A DNA stretch of 29,357 nucleotides, from NCBI GenBank assembly GCA_016720685.1, contig JADKKC010000039.1, forward strand, positions 1 through 29,357, written 5' to 3'. Made by a program: the position numbers and the translations under genes. The notes under the pieces were generated by a model. The model was given only the letters and a program-made list of their open reading frames with translations. It had not been told where the DNA came from and ran no database searches. The stretch comes from Zoogloea sp. (lineage in GTDB: Bacteria; Pseudomonadota; Gammaproteobacteria; Burkholderiales; Rhodocyclaceae). Positions 8,412 through 16,006 of the stretch are shown here, in pieces (position 1 is the stretch's first letter; each line of letters starts with the position of its first letter).

Positions 8412-8433
8412 GGGCTTAAGTAGGGCTTAAGTA
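8412..8433. repeat. Two tandem copies of an 11-bp unit
   Basis: GGGCTTAAGTA occurs twice back to back (8412-8422 and 8423-8433), immediately before the paired REP-like hairpins. This looks like a small duplication at a repeat insertion border. Confidence 0.7.
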
Positions 8434-8517
8434 GAGGCGACTTCAGTCGCCCGCGGAGGAAAAACCCGGGATCTACCCCGATTTTGCCGGCTGAGGGCGA
8501 CTGAAGTCGCCCCCACA
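8434..8517. repeat. Paired REP-like (BIME-type) element, copy 1
   Basis: Two hairpin-forming palindromes in opposite orientation: GGCGACTTCAGTCGCC at 8436-8451 and GGGCGACTGAAGTCGCCC at 8495-8512, followed by CCACA. A spacer of about 43 bases separates them. A second copy with the same cores and the same trailing CCCCCACA sits at 17452-17549. This is a dispersed intergenic repeat. Its right edge lies inside the EAL-domain remnant, so the element or its insertion helped truncate that gene. Confidence 0.85.
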
Positions 8518-8717
8518 AAGGCCCAACAATGCACCACACAATCGGTGCAAAGCCATTCGTTTCCGGCGCGGCTCAATCCGGAAAACAGCGTCCACGGCGA
8601 GCCGCCCTGCTCATCCGCGCTGGCGCTGCGCAGCAAGGCTTCACGGCCGACGATCTGCCCGTTGTTCGAGTCGACAATCGGCTGAAACGCCGTCGACAAC
8701 GCAAAACCATATCGATG
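8518..8717 (-). pseudogene. N-terminal scrap of an EAL (c-di-GMP phosphodiesterase-like) domain
   Basis: On the minus strand the frame reads HRYGFALSTAFQPIVDSNNG then QIVGREALLR. This is the characteristic opening of an EAL domain (FQPIV...GxEALLR). It continues for about 40 residues (SPWTLFSGLS) before running into the REP-like hairpin at 8512. The EAL catalytic residues downstream are missing, so there is no enzyme activity. Upstream of 8717 nothing recognisable continues. The downstream neighbour on this strand is the repeat pair, suggesting truncation by rearrangement at the repeat. Confidence 0.7.
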
Positions 8718-8741
8718 CGAACGGGGTGGCAGGCAACGACT

Positions 8742-9362
8742 TCAGCCTCGTTCCATTAACGCGACCATCGAAGGGCAACTAGCTTCGGCTTTCAACCCGT
8801 CGATGACTCCCTGACGGTCTGCCGGCAGGCGGTTTTGACTCAGCTTCCACTTTCCTTCAATAGAGAGAATCGGAATCTCGATGCCGACGATGCCCTTGAG
8901 TTGTGCAGCGATAAATTCATCGGGGGCATCGGATAGCCGCCAAGGATGTTTGCGTCCATTTTCATGCTCGCCTGTCAGTTGCTGGAGTTGAGCCAGAACC
9001 CAGCCAGCGTCATCGATGACCTGTGGTTTTCCCCGCACCTGAACCATCGCAAAATTCCAGGTTGGCACAACCTTGCCGTGTTCGGCTTTCGACGCATACC
9101 AAGAAGGTGTCACATAGCATTCCGGCCCCTGGAAGACCACCAAGGTTTCGACACCTTCGCATAAATCGTCAAGCTACTTGTTCCCCCAAGCCAGATGCGC
9201 ACGCAATATTCCTTGGTCGCCGCCAGCGTGAAGCGAAAACGGAATCAGGTTAGCCGTGAGGCCGCCCCTGCCGGCGGTAATCAAGGTCGCCAGCGGGTGG
9301 GCGGTCATCAAGTCGTGAAGAACATCCAGGCGCTCTTCTCTGAACGTGGCGGGGCAGTGCAT
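8742..9362 (-). pseudogene. paiB: PaiB-type FMN-binding negative transcriptional regulator with one in-frame stop
   Basis: A full-length PaiB-family gene (206 codons, normal size) interrupted by a single in-frame TAG at 9176-9174 (codon 63). Before the stop: MHCPATFREERLDVLHDLMT, HPLATLITAGRGGLTANLIPF. After it, in the same frame: ETLVVFQGPECYVTPSWYAS, KAEHGKVVPTWNFAMVQVRG. These are the flavin-fold signatures of the family. The stop sits where homologs read approximately N-x-Q-W, so a CAG-to-TAG change is likely. An AAGGA ribosome site precedes the ATG at 9362. PaiB proteins repress protease or sporulation genes in Bacillus; in proteobacteria their role is mostly unstudied. It is either a recent pseudogene or a suppressible amber mutation. 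Confidence 0.85.
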
Positions 9363-9419
9363 CTCAAGATTCCTTTTGCAGGTCAGTTGGTGAGCCCATT
9401 CTTCTGCATGACTGGACTG

Positions 9420-9716
9420 TCAAAGACTGAACGGTAGGTAAGCGGCGAACAGGGTTCGCAAGAAGTCGAGCAATGAGTCAGGTGCCCGATAGCGCATGAT
9501 CTTCGAACTGGGTTCATGAAGTCTGGCCCGTGCTCGTTCCTGCATTGCCAAGTCGGCCTCAACGTAATGGTGGGTGGTTGCCGGACTCTCATGACCAAGC
9601 CAGAGAGCGATGACGCTGATGTCGACGCCTGCCTGCAACAGATGCATGGCTGTCGTGTGGCGGATTGTATGCAATCGTTTGAATTCAGCGGTCTGCTGGA
9701 ATGATGGGTTGGGCCG
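9420..9716 (-). pseudogene. C-terminal fragment of a tyrosine recombinase/integrase
   Basis: The last roughly 90 residues of a phage/ICE-type tyrosine recombinase. HTIRHTTAMHLLQAG contains the HxxR catalytic box, and LWLGHESPATTHHYVEAD contains the conserved H and the nucleophilic Tyr. The frame is open upstream only to about 9716 (PNPSFQQTAEFKRL), where a stop cuts it. The arm-binding and N-terminal catalytic parts, including the first catalytic Arg, are missing. It cannot recombine DNA alone. It marks a former mobile element in this mosaic segment, between the broken paiB and the toxin-antitoxin pair. Confidence 0.85.
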
Positions 9717-9719
9717 CTC

Positions 9720-9981
9720 TTATTCATAGTGCGACCACATCCTGAGGACGCGAACAACGCGCTCTTTGACGAATACTTCAGACCAAGCGATGCTGGATAT
9801 TTATGCGTCGCGAGTATGCTCCGGCAAGATCACCAACGAGCTTTTCGTAGGCTGGCGGATTCTGAAATGGATCGTCTGACAGGACAGCAAGCAGCTCTTG
9901 GGTTTTCGATTTCAGGCCGGCAGCAGCCAACTTCTTCGCATCCTTCTCGGCGTACTTGGAGAAGACAAGCTGCCAGCTCAC
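9720..9981 (-). pseudogene. yoeB: YoeB/Txe-family mRNA interferase toxin, frameshifted near the C-terminus
   Basis: Ribosome-dependent RNase toxin of the RelE/YoeB superfamily. Residues 1-67 are intact, with E46 and R65 at the same positions as the YoeB catalytic residues, in the context YEKLVGDLAGAYSRRINIQH. A stop then follows LV. Skipping two bases' worth of frame at about 9780 restores VFVKERVVRVLRMWSHYE, which ends at TAA 9722-9720 with the catalytic His-Tyr pair. The lesion is a net 2-base loss. Repaired, the protein would be 87 residues (YoeB is 84). As read, it lacks the catalytic C-terminus and should be inactive. Its ATG overlaps the antitoxin stop by 4 bases. Confidence 0.88.
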
Positions 9982-10220
9982 CAGTTGAGCTCCTTGGCGC
10001 TCTCGCCAAGAGGCTCAGCCATGCCTTCCTTGATGGACTCGCGCATGCCAGGAACAGACAAGAGGTACAGCGTTTCCTGGATGGACTGCCAATCCTCAGC
10101 TGACAGCAGAACTGCGCTCGTGCGCTTGCCAGCGATATGGATCGGCTGGTGAGACTCTGCAGTCTGGTCAATAAGACGGTACAGGTTGGCCCGAGCTTCG
10201 CTAGCAGTGAGTGTGGTCAT
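9978..10220 (-). CDS. yefM: YefM/Phd-family antitoxin
   Basis: Antitoxin of a type II YefM-YoeB module, 80 residues, complete. The N-terminal Phd/YefM DNA-binding fold shows MTTLTASEARANLYRLIDQT, then HIAGKRTSAVLLSAEDWQSI, followed by a C-terminal toxin-binding helix (MRESIKEGMAEPLGESAKEL). GGAGAG lies 6 bases before the ATG. The 4-base ATGA overlap with the toxin gene shows the usual coupled operon order, antitoxin first. A palindromic operator and promoter lie just upstream, fitting autoregulation. Because the toxin is frameshifted, the antitoxin may persist as an orphan that could neutralise incoming YoeB toxins. Confidence 0.92.
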   Translation of the reverse strand: MTTLTASEARANLYRLIDQTAESHQPIHIAGKRTSAVLLSAEDWQSIQETLYLLSVPGMRESIKEGMAEPLGESAKELNW

Positions 10221-10242
10221 GGTGGCTCTCCGATGAGACAAA

Positions 10243-10271
10243 ATGGTACGTTTTTACGTACGTCACGTCAA
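10243..10271 (-). promoter_or_regulatory. Promoter and palindromic operator of the yefM-yoeB operon
   Basis: On the minus strand, -35 TTGACG (10271-10266) and -10 TACCAT (10248-10243) are separated by exactly 17 bases. The spacer contains the perfect palindrome GTACGT-AAAA-ACGTAC (10246-10261). A repressor bound there would cover RNA polymerase's site. E. coli YefM binds TGTACA-type palindromes, so this is a convincing autoregulatory operator. Confidence 0.8.
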
Positions 10272-10812
10272 TCGCTTCTTCGAGCGGCCCAAGCGCCTTG
10301 CCGGCGGAGGTCCGCTCAAGCGAGGCGTTGTTGCATAACCCCCTGGCCGGCCGCCTCCCGACACCGCGGTGTCGCACTTCAGTTTAGAGCGCGCCCAGGA
10401 AAAGCCGCGAGGGACGCTGAGTTTTTCAACGCCCTGCTAAGACCTGAGGATTAACGGATGAAGTAAGTCCGGTGACGGAAGCGTGACCGTATATGCAGGG
10501 GGGATACGTCGATGTGGCCGAGCCATCACCTGATGGATGACACCCTCGGGTCTTCGCGTCATCAAGGCCCTGTTGAGTGCCGCGCGCACCAATGCGGTTC
10601 GCATTTTCTCGCCGATTGACTTGCCGACGATCCGGCTGCTTCACACGTCTATGACGGCGGCCTGGCTATCCTGGGGGCAGTGCCGGGCATGAGCAGCTTG
10701 TTCGACTTTTGCCCGATGATTACCGCCCGTTGCCCTGGCGCCGCTGCAGGCCAGCCCTCCGCAACCCGCAGCATCAAACCCCGCAGCCCTCATCAACTCT
10801 GCCGACCCGGAT
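10272..10812. other. About 540 bases with no recognisable gene
   Basis: Both strands hold only short frames with no family resemblance that I can see. The composition is patchy and several fragments look like debris of mobile DNA (for example TTGTTGCATAACCCC and TTTTTCAACGCCCTGCTAA). No complete inverted-repeat ends or cassette sites can be defined. It lies between the toxin-antitoxin promoter and the end of the histidine kinase gene and probably belongs to the same decayed mosaic. Confidence 0.5.
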
Positions 10813-11727
10813 TCAAGCAGAGGGCGGCGGCGATGGACGGAGCCAGGCGAGCAGGGTGGTATAGAACCTTTCGGGTACCACCGGCTTTGACAGGAAGTCG
10901 TTCATGCCCGCATCCATGCAGCGGGCCCGGTCTTCGCTGAAGGCGTTGGCGGTCATGGCGATGATGGGGACTGTCTGGCGGCCCCGAATCCGGCGGATTT
11001 GCCGTGTTGCGGTGACGCCGTCCATCTTGGGCATCTGCATGTCCATCAGGATCAGGTCGTAGGGCTTGGCCTTGGCTTTTTCCACCGCTTGAAGTCCGTT
11101 GTCTGCGGTGTCGATGATGAGGCCGGTTTTCGACAGCAGTTCCTGCGCAACAACCTGGTTGATTGGTTCGTCTTCCACCAATAGAACCGACATGCCCGCG
11201 CAGGTTTCGGTCAGCCGGGCTTCGGCATCGACCGTGTCGGCAGAGGGCCGGTTGCCGCTGGTCTGCTCGCACATTTTCAGTCTTGCGGTAAACCAGAAGG
11301 TACTGCCGACATCCGGGGTGCTGCTTACCCCCGCTTCGCCGCCCATCAATACCGCCAGATGCTTGGTGATGGCCAGCCCGAGGCCGGTTCCGCCGTATTC
11401 CCGCGTGGTGGAGCTGTCCGCCTGCTCGAAGGCCTTGAAGAGACGCCGTTGGGCTTGCGGCGCAATGCCGATGCCCGTGTCCTGGACCTCGAAGCGGAGC
11501 AGCAGGGTGGCGTCATCGCTCTCCACGACGCGGGTGCGCAGCGTGATGCTGCCGCTATCCGTGAACTTGATGGCGTTGTTGGCATAGTTGAGCAAGGCCT
11601 GGGTCAGCCGGGTCGGGTCGCCCACCAGATGCCGCGGTACTTTCTCGGCTTCCACTCTCAGTTTCAAGCCCTTGGCCTGTGCCCTGGATGCAATGATGGA
11701 CAGGACGTTGCTGATCAGTACGTTCAC
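10813..11727 (-). CDS. Hybrid histidine kinase, C-terminal part: HATPase and receiver domains
   Basis: 304 residues comprising a histidine-kinase ATPase domain and a receiver domain. The N-box is NYANNAIKFTDSG, G1 is DTGIGI, the F-box is FKAFEQAD, and G2 is GGTGLGLAI. The receiver starts at MSVLLVEDEPINQ, with the phospho-acceptor Asp in LMDMQMPKMDG and the conserved Lys in FLSKP. It begins with a GTG that overlaps the stop of the preceding frame (GTGA). The preceding frame ends exactly after the HisKA dimerisation domain, and the natural continuation EVNVLISNV is found here in the -1 frame. The two frames are therefore almost certainly one gene of about 995 codons split by a one-base loss near 11730-11740. 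Translational coupling through GTGA could still give two partner polypeptides. Confidence 0.85.
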   Translation of the reverse strand: MNVLISNVLSIIASRAQAKGLKLRVEAEKVPRHLVGDPTRLTQALLNYANNAIKFTDSGSITLRTRVVESDDATLLLRFEVQDTGIGIAPQAQRRLFKAFEQADSSTTREYGGTGLGLAITKHLAVLMGGEAGVSSTPDVGSTFWFTARLKMCEQTSGNRPSADTVDAEARLTETCAGMSVLLVEDEPINQVVAQELLSKTGLIIDTADNGLQAVEKAKAKPYDLILMDMQMPKMDGVTATRQIRRIRGRQTVPIIAMTANAFSEDRARCMDAGMNDFLSKPVVPERFYTTLLAWLRPSPPPSA

Positions 11728-13799
11728 TTCAGCCGGGTTTTCTCGAGCGTCAATTTGCCGGCCTCGATCTTGGAGATGTCGAGAATGTCGTTGATGACGC
11801 TGAGCAGATGGTCTGCCGATGCGTTGATGGTGCCAAGCCGCTCGGCTTGCTGTTCGGTCACACCTTCACGGCGCAGCAGGTAGGCCATTCCGAGGATGGC
11901 GTTCAGCGGGGTGCGAATCTCGTGACTCATGTTGGCGAGGAAGACGCTCTTGGCCTGGGTTGCCGCCTTGGCGGCATCCCGCTCCTGGCGGGTGCGCAGC
12001 ATCTGGATGCCGAAGGACAGGTTCCGGGCCAGTTCATCGAGCAGCTTGACCTCCTCCGTTTCGAAGGCATTCGGCGCCCGCGCGTAGAGCGTGAGGGCGC
12101 CAATGGTGCGGTTCTCGCAGACGAGCGGCAGGCTGACGCTCGACTGGAATCCGTGCTTGAGCACCGCTTCGCGCCATGGGCGCACGTTCGGGTTGCTCAG
12201 GACATCCTGATTGACGGTGGTTTTGCCCGTGCGGATGGCGGTGCCCGCCGGCCCCAGGCCCAGGGGGCTATCCCCGTCCCACGAGATGCGAACCTCGTCC
12301 AGATAAGCGTTTTCAAAGCCCGATACCGCAACCGGGCGAACCGATTTCTGCTCATCGTTTTCGGGAACGCCAACCCAGGCCATGACGTAGTCGCCGGAGG
12401 TGACCATCACCCGGCAGATGTCGCTGAGCAGCGCCGCTTCATCGGTGGCACGGACGAGCCGCAGGTTGCAGTCGCTGAGCAGGCGCAGCGAGCGGTTGAG
12501 CCGCTGCATCTCGTCTTCGGCCCTTTTGCGCTCGGTGATGTCGCGGGTTACCTTGGAGAAGCCGATCAGGGTGCCGGAAGGGGCACGGAGTGCGGTGATG
12601 ATGGCGTCGGCAAAAAAGCGCGAACCGTCCTTGCGAACGCGCCAGTTCTCCTCCTTCGCGCGGCCGGTTTCTGTGGCGAGCTTCAACAGGTCTGCCGGTT
12701 TTCCCTTGGCCTGTTCCTCGGGCGTGTAGAACAGGGCAATCGATTGGCCCAGGACTTCTGCTGCGTCGTAACCTTTCAGGTGCTGCGAGCCGTCGTTCCA
12801 CGAGGTAACCCGGCCCTCGGGATCGAGCATGATGATGGAGTAGTCCTTGACGCTGTCGATCATCATTCTCAGGCGCTCTTCGCTCTTGAAGCGGATCGCG
12901 TCGGCGTGCTCGCGTTCTGCTTTGAGCGCGGCCAGGGACAGGCCGGTCAATTGCGTGGTGGTGATATAGCTCCACAGCAGTATCAGGCCGAGTTGCGGGT
13001 TATGCAGATGAAACGCGCCTTGTCCGGAGGAGGCACTCCAGGTGGCGACCATTGCAAAACCCAGACACGCGACAGCCGCGGCAACGATGCCAAAGTGCAA
13101 TGCGGCCCAGGCAAACAAAGGAAGCGCGAGAAACGCCAGGGGAAGACGGAGTCCGGCCTCGCCGTAATCCACGACGAAGACCAGCCAGGCAATGCCCCCC
13201 GCCGCCAGAAACCACAGGGCCAGGCTTCTCTTCTTTTCGCCAAGCCGGGCAAGGGCGTTGCGGGTCAGGGGCAACAGCAAAGGCCCGGCCAGCAACAGGC
13301 CGACCACATCACCCACCCACCAGGTGAGCCACGCAACCGCCATGCCGTCCAGTGTCAGCAAGCCTGCAAGATAGAGGTTGAAGACGCCGCCCGTGGCTGA
13401 AATGAGCATGCCGACGGCACTGGCGACGATGAACGAAGCGACATCGACCTGGCGATTGAAATTGCGGTCGAAATGAACCTGCCGCAACCAGAAGGCGCTC
13501 ATCAAGGGCGCGAGGGTGTTGCCAATGGCGGTGCCGAAGGCGAGGGGAAAGGTCGAGCCGATGGCCCAATTGACCAGGAACGCAGCGATGGCGATGCCCG
13601 GCCACATGCCAAAGCCCCACCGTACAAGCGCCGCGACGGCGATGCCGGTAGGCAGCCAGATGAGCGTGATATGAGAGCCGAAGTACGGCAGCTCGAGCCC
13701 GAGCCAGCCGGTCGAAAAATACGCCACGGCCACAGCGCACACTTGAGCGAGCCGCGTCAATCGGGCACCCGCATGACCAGTCTGAGTAAGTGTGACCAA
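11724..13799 (-). CDS. Hybrid histidine kinase, N-terminal part: MASE1, PAS, GAF and HisKA domains
   Basis: 691 residues. The N-terminus (about 10-290) is a MASE1-type integral-membrane sensor with many hydrophobic helices (YFGSHITLIWLPTGIAVAAL, WWVGDVVGLLLAGPLLLPL). A PAS domain follows at about 300-425 (DYSIIMLDPEGRVTSWNDG, then a PAC segment ending GFSKVTRDITERKRAEDE). A GAF domain lies at about 440-600. HisKA carries the phosphorylated H626 in MSHEIRTPLNAILGM and ends DILDISKIEAGKLTLEKT. The frame stops just after HisKA; the ATPase and receiver domains continue in the overlapping frame 10813-11727. The start is a TTG at 13799 with GGAGAG 6 bases upstream; no in-frame ATG precedes it. The signal sensed is unknown. 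Confidence 0.87.
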   Translation of the reverse strand: MVTLTQTGHAGARLTRLAQVCAVAVAYFSTGWLGLELPYFGSHITLIWLPTGIAVAALVRWGFGMWPGIAIAAFLVNWAIGSTFPLAFGTAIGNTLAPLMSAFWLRQVHFDRNFNRQVDVASFIVASAVGMLISATGGVFNLYLAGLLTLDGMAVAWLTWWVGDVVGLLLAGPLLLPLTRNALARLGEKKRSLALWFLAAGGIAWLVFVVDYGEAGLRLPLAFLALPLFAWAALHFGIVAAAVACLGFAMVATWSASSGQGAFHLHNPQLGLILLWSYITTTQLTGLSLAALKAEREHADAIRFKSEERLRMMIDSVKDYSIIMLDPEGRVTSWNDGSQHLKGYDAAEVLGQSIALFYTPEEQAKGKPADLLKLATETGRAKEENWRVRKDGSRFFADAIITALRAPSGTLIGFSKVTRDITERKRAEDEMQRLNRSLRLLSDCNLRLVRATDEAALLSDICRVMVTSGDYVMAWVGVPENDEQKSVRPVAVSGFENAYLDEVRISWDGDSPLGLGPAGTAIRTGKTTVNQDVLSNPNVRPWREAVLKHGFQSSVSLPLVCENRTIGALTLYARAPNAFETEEVKLLDELARNLSFGIQMLRTRQERDAAKAATQAKSVFLANMSHEIRTPLNAILGMAYLLRREGVTEQQAERLGTINASADHLLSVINDILDISKIEAGKLTLEKTRLK

Positions 13800-13993
13800 C
13801 GACGCTCTCCTCTGCTCCTCTACAGACCTCGCCTCTTATTCACTATAGCCATGATTACTTCATGGGTAATGATGCTTGTCAAAAATGGTCATCTACTAGA
13901 TGGAGGTCAGTCAGTAAATGGCGGTGAGGGCCTGGTTCGCGAAGCCTTCGCTTCTGGCACACTTGCCCGGTCAAACTCTCAGGATAATTGATC

Positions 13994-14440
13994 ATGCCGA
14001 CAGGAACTGTGCGACTTCATCGTGTGCTGCGTGCCAAACCGGAAAAGATCTACCGGGCCTTCCTGAGCGCGGCTGCGCTCTCGAAGTGGCTTCCGCCTTA
14101 CGGCTTCACCTGCAAGGTGGAGCACCTGGATGCGAGGGTGGGCGGCACTTTCAGGATGTCCTTTGAAAACTTTTCCACCGGCACCGGGCACGCTTTTGGC
14201 GGGGAATATCTCGAGCTGGTGCCGGGCGAGCTGATTCGCTACACGGACACCTTCGATGATCCGAACCTGCCCGGCGAGATTCACGTGAGGGTTTCAATCA
14301 AGCCGGTGGTGTGCGGCGCGGAGCTGACGATTGTGCAGGAAGGCATTCCGGAGATCATTCCCGTCGAGATGTGCTATCTCGGCTGGCAGGAGTCGCTGGC
14401 TCAACTGGAGAAACTTGTCGAGCCGGAGATTCCGGGCTGA
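13994..14440 (+). CDS. SRPBCC (AHSA1/START-like) domain protein
   Basis: A 148-residue single-domain protein of the Bet v 1-like SRPBCC superfamily, activator-of-Hsp90-ATPase (AHSA1) branch. The pattern is typical: HRVLRAKPEKIYRAFLSAAA, LSKWLPPYGFTCKVEHLDAR, VGGTFRMSFEN, a hydrophobic-cavity strand GGEYLELVPGELIRYTDTFD, and a C-terminal helix GWQESLAQLEKLVEP. AGGA lies 9 bases before the ATG. Such proteins bind hydrophobic ligands or polyketide-like compounds; the actual ligand is unknown. It diverges from the histidine kinase and precedes the acetyltransferase gene by 45 bases, but differs in style from the downstream sugar-related genes and is probably separate. Confidence 0.85.
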   Translation: MPTGTVRLHRVLRAKPEKIYRAFLSAAALSKWLPPYGFTCKVEHLDARVGGTFRMSFENFSTGTGHAFGGEYLELVPGELIRYTDTFDDPNLPGEIHVRVSIKPVVCGAELTIVQEGIPEIIPVEMCYLGWQESLAQLEKLVEPEIPG

Positions 14441-14485
14441 GACGGGATGTGTTTTATCGATGTGAATTGAATAATTAAGAGCGCC

Positions 14486-15138
14486 ATGGATAAACTCGTT
14501 ATTTTCGGTGCCGGATCTTCCATTCTTGTGGATCTCGAGGAGACATGCACTCGCCTGGGCCTGGACCTCTTTGCGATTGTCAATAATCAGGATGGCCCGT
14601 CTTTTGCCATTGATCAGGAAAGGTAATCGGCCTCGCTGACGTGTCTGACGCCATGCTGGCCCATCCGATGGTGTTTGCGCTGTTTACGCCCGGCCACCGA
14701 AAGTTTGCACTCGACCAGGCGCGGGGCCTGGGTGCGACACGTTTTTATTCGCTGATCGATCCCACTGCCATTACGCCATCCAGCTTGAAGACGTCCGAGG
14801 GGGTTTTCATAAACTGCGCTGTGACCATTGGCGGAATGTCCAGTCTGGGCGCGTTCTCCTTCATAAACCGGAGCGCTTCGCTTGGCCACCATTGCACTGT
14901 CGGCGAGTTTGCATCCATCGGGCCGGGGGTGGTGACCGGCGGATTTGTCTCCGTTGGTCGAGGCAGCGTTATCGGAACCGGGGCTGTGATTCTGCCCGGC
15001 GTCTCTATTGGCGCCAATGCCGTCGTGGCTGCAGGTTCCGTTGTCACGCGCGACGTCGGCGACAACTGCTTGGTCATGGGTAATCCGGCCGTCGTGAAAA
15101 GAGAGGGCATCGCCGGATACAACGAGGTGGGCGTATGA
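14486..15138 (+). pseudogene. NeuD/PglD-like sugar O- or N-acetyltransferase, frameshifted
   Basis: A left-handed beta-helix acyltransferase of the NeuD/PglD family, which acetylates sialic acids or UDP-amino sugars for surface glycans. The N-terminal PglD-type domain starts MDKLVIFGAGSSILVDLEET. This frame ends at TAA 14624-14626, after codon 46 (DQER). The remainder reads on in the -1 frame from VIGLADVSDAMLAHP at about 14623 to 15138. One base is therefore missing near 14620. The hexapeptide-repeat domain shows the active-site pattern LGHHCTVGEFASIGPG, then ILPGVSIGANAVVAAGSVVT and the terminal NPAVV. If the second frame is used alone (GTG at 14641), the acyltransferase domain is whole but the acceptor-binding N-terminus is lost. 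The stop overlaps the next gene's ATG by 4 bases. Confidence 0.82.
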
Positions 15139-16004
15139 GCCGGGGTGCGTGGGGTCTTGATGGCGACGCAGCGCCTCTGATTGTGAACCTTGCCGCCACG
15201 GGCATGATTCCGACGCGGGAGATGTCGCCCCATGTCCCGCTGCAACCCGACGAAATCGTGCGTTGTGTATTGACGGCGGCGCGCACCGGAATTTCCATGG
15301 TGCATCTTCATGCGCGTGATCCGAATGGGCGGCCCACTTATACCAAGGATGTTTACGCCCGGATAATCCATGGCATTCGTGAGCATCGCCCGGATATCGT
15401 AATCGGGGTTTCGTGTTCCGGACGTGATTTTGGCGATATCGAGCAACGGGCCGATGTATTGAAGCTGAAGGGCGACCTCAAGCCGGACATGGCCTCCCTG
15501 ACCCTGTCGTCAATGAACTTCGCCCGCAGCGCGAGCATTAACGAACCGGAGATGGTCCGGCGTTTGCTGGACAGGATGCTCGAGAACGACATCGTTCCGG
15601 AGTTCGAGATTTTTGATCTTGGCATGGCCAACTACGCAGCTTATCTGGTGGCCAAGAACAATATGGAGGCACCCATCTATGCCAACATTATTCTGGGCAA
15701 CGTCGCTACCGCCCAGGCAGACCTGCTCAGTATTGCCACATTGACCACCGCTTTGCCTGCCGGAACAATCTGGGGGCTGGGCGGCATTGGCAGCTCACAG
15801 ATTGAAGTTACCGCGATTGCCGCCGCCGTGGCGCCGGCGGTACGCGTGGGGCTGGAAGACAATCTCTGGATGGACCGAAAACGTATGCAGCTTGCGACCA
15901 ATGAAGGCATGGTCGAGAGAGTTCATGCGCTGGCAGCACTGGCCGATCGCTCGGTGATGCAAGCGTCCGGACTCAGGGCTGCGCTGAGAATGGCCAAGGT
16001 TTGA
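15135..16004 (+). CDS. BKACE-family (DUF849) beta-keto acid cleavage enzyme
   Basis: Zn-dependent TIM-barrel enzyme of the BKACE family, 289 residues. The family condenses a beta-keto acid with acetyl-CoA to give acetoacetate and a CoA ester; the best-known member is the 3-keto-5-aminohexanoate cleavage enzyme Kce. The metal ligands H57 and H59 lie in VHLHARDPNGRPTYTKD. R237, E241 and D242 lie in RVGLEDNLW, equivalent to the catalytic Arg, metal Glu and Asp of Kce. IGVSCSGRDFG, LTLSSMNFAR and PEFEIFDLGM are also family segments. Catalytic residues are complete. Its ATG overlaps the acetyltransferase stop (ATGA), and a glycosyltransferase frame starts 2 bases after its stop. This is an unusual partnership for a catabolic enzyme, and its beta-keto substrate cannot be named. 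Confidence 0.88.
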   Translation: MSRGAWGLDGDAAPLIVNLAATGMIPTREMSPHVPLQPDEIVRCVLTAARTGISMVHLHARDPNGRPTYTKDVYARIIHGIREHRPDIVIGVSCSGRDFGDIEQRADVLKLKGDLKPDMASLTLSSMNFARSASINEPEMVRRLLDRMLENDIVPEFEIFDLGMANYAAYLVAKNNMEAPIYANIILGNVATAQADLLSIATLTTALPAGTIWGLGGIGSSQIEVTAIAAAVAPAVRVGLEDNLWMDRKRMQLATNEGMVERVHALAALADRSVMQASGLRAALRMAKV

Positions 16005-16006
16005 GC

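Noticed and set aside
8434..8517. CRISPR array or terminator at the paired palindromes
   Set aside because: Only two inverted hairpins with no regular spacer series, and no T-tract; the same arrangement recurs at 17.5 kb, as expected for REP pairs.
10290..10400. Possible integron attC-like site (CAAGCGAGGCGTTGTTGCATAAC)
   Set aside because: No paired R and L boxes with the required core sites could be defined.
11724..11745. Programmed -1 ribosomal frameshift in the hybrid kinase
   Set aside because: No canonical slippery heptamer in the zero frame (GAG AAA ACC CGG) and no obvious downstream pseudoknot; a base loss is simpler.
11808..13400. Plus-strand frame of 530 codons opposite the histidine kinase
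   Set aside because: The MASE1-PAS-GAF-HisKA protein on the minus strand is coherent across the same bases; the plus frame has no domain resemblance.
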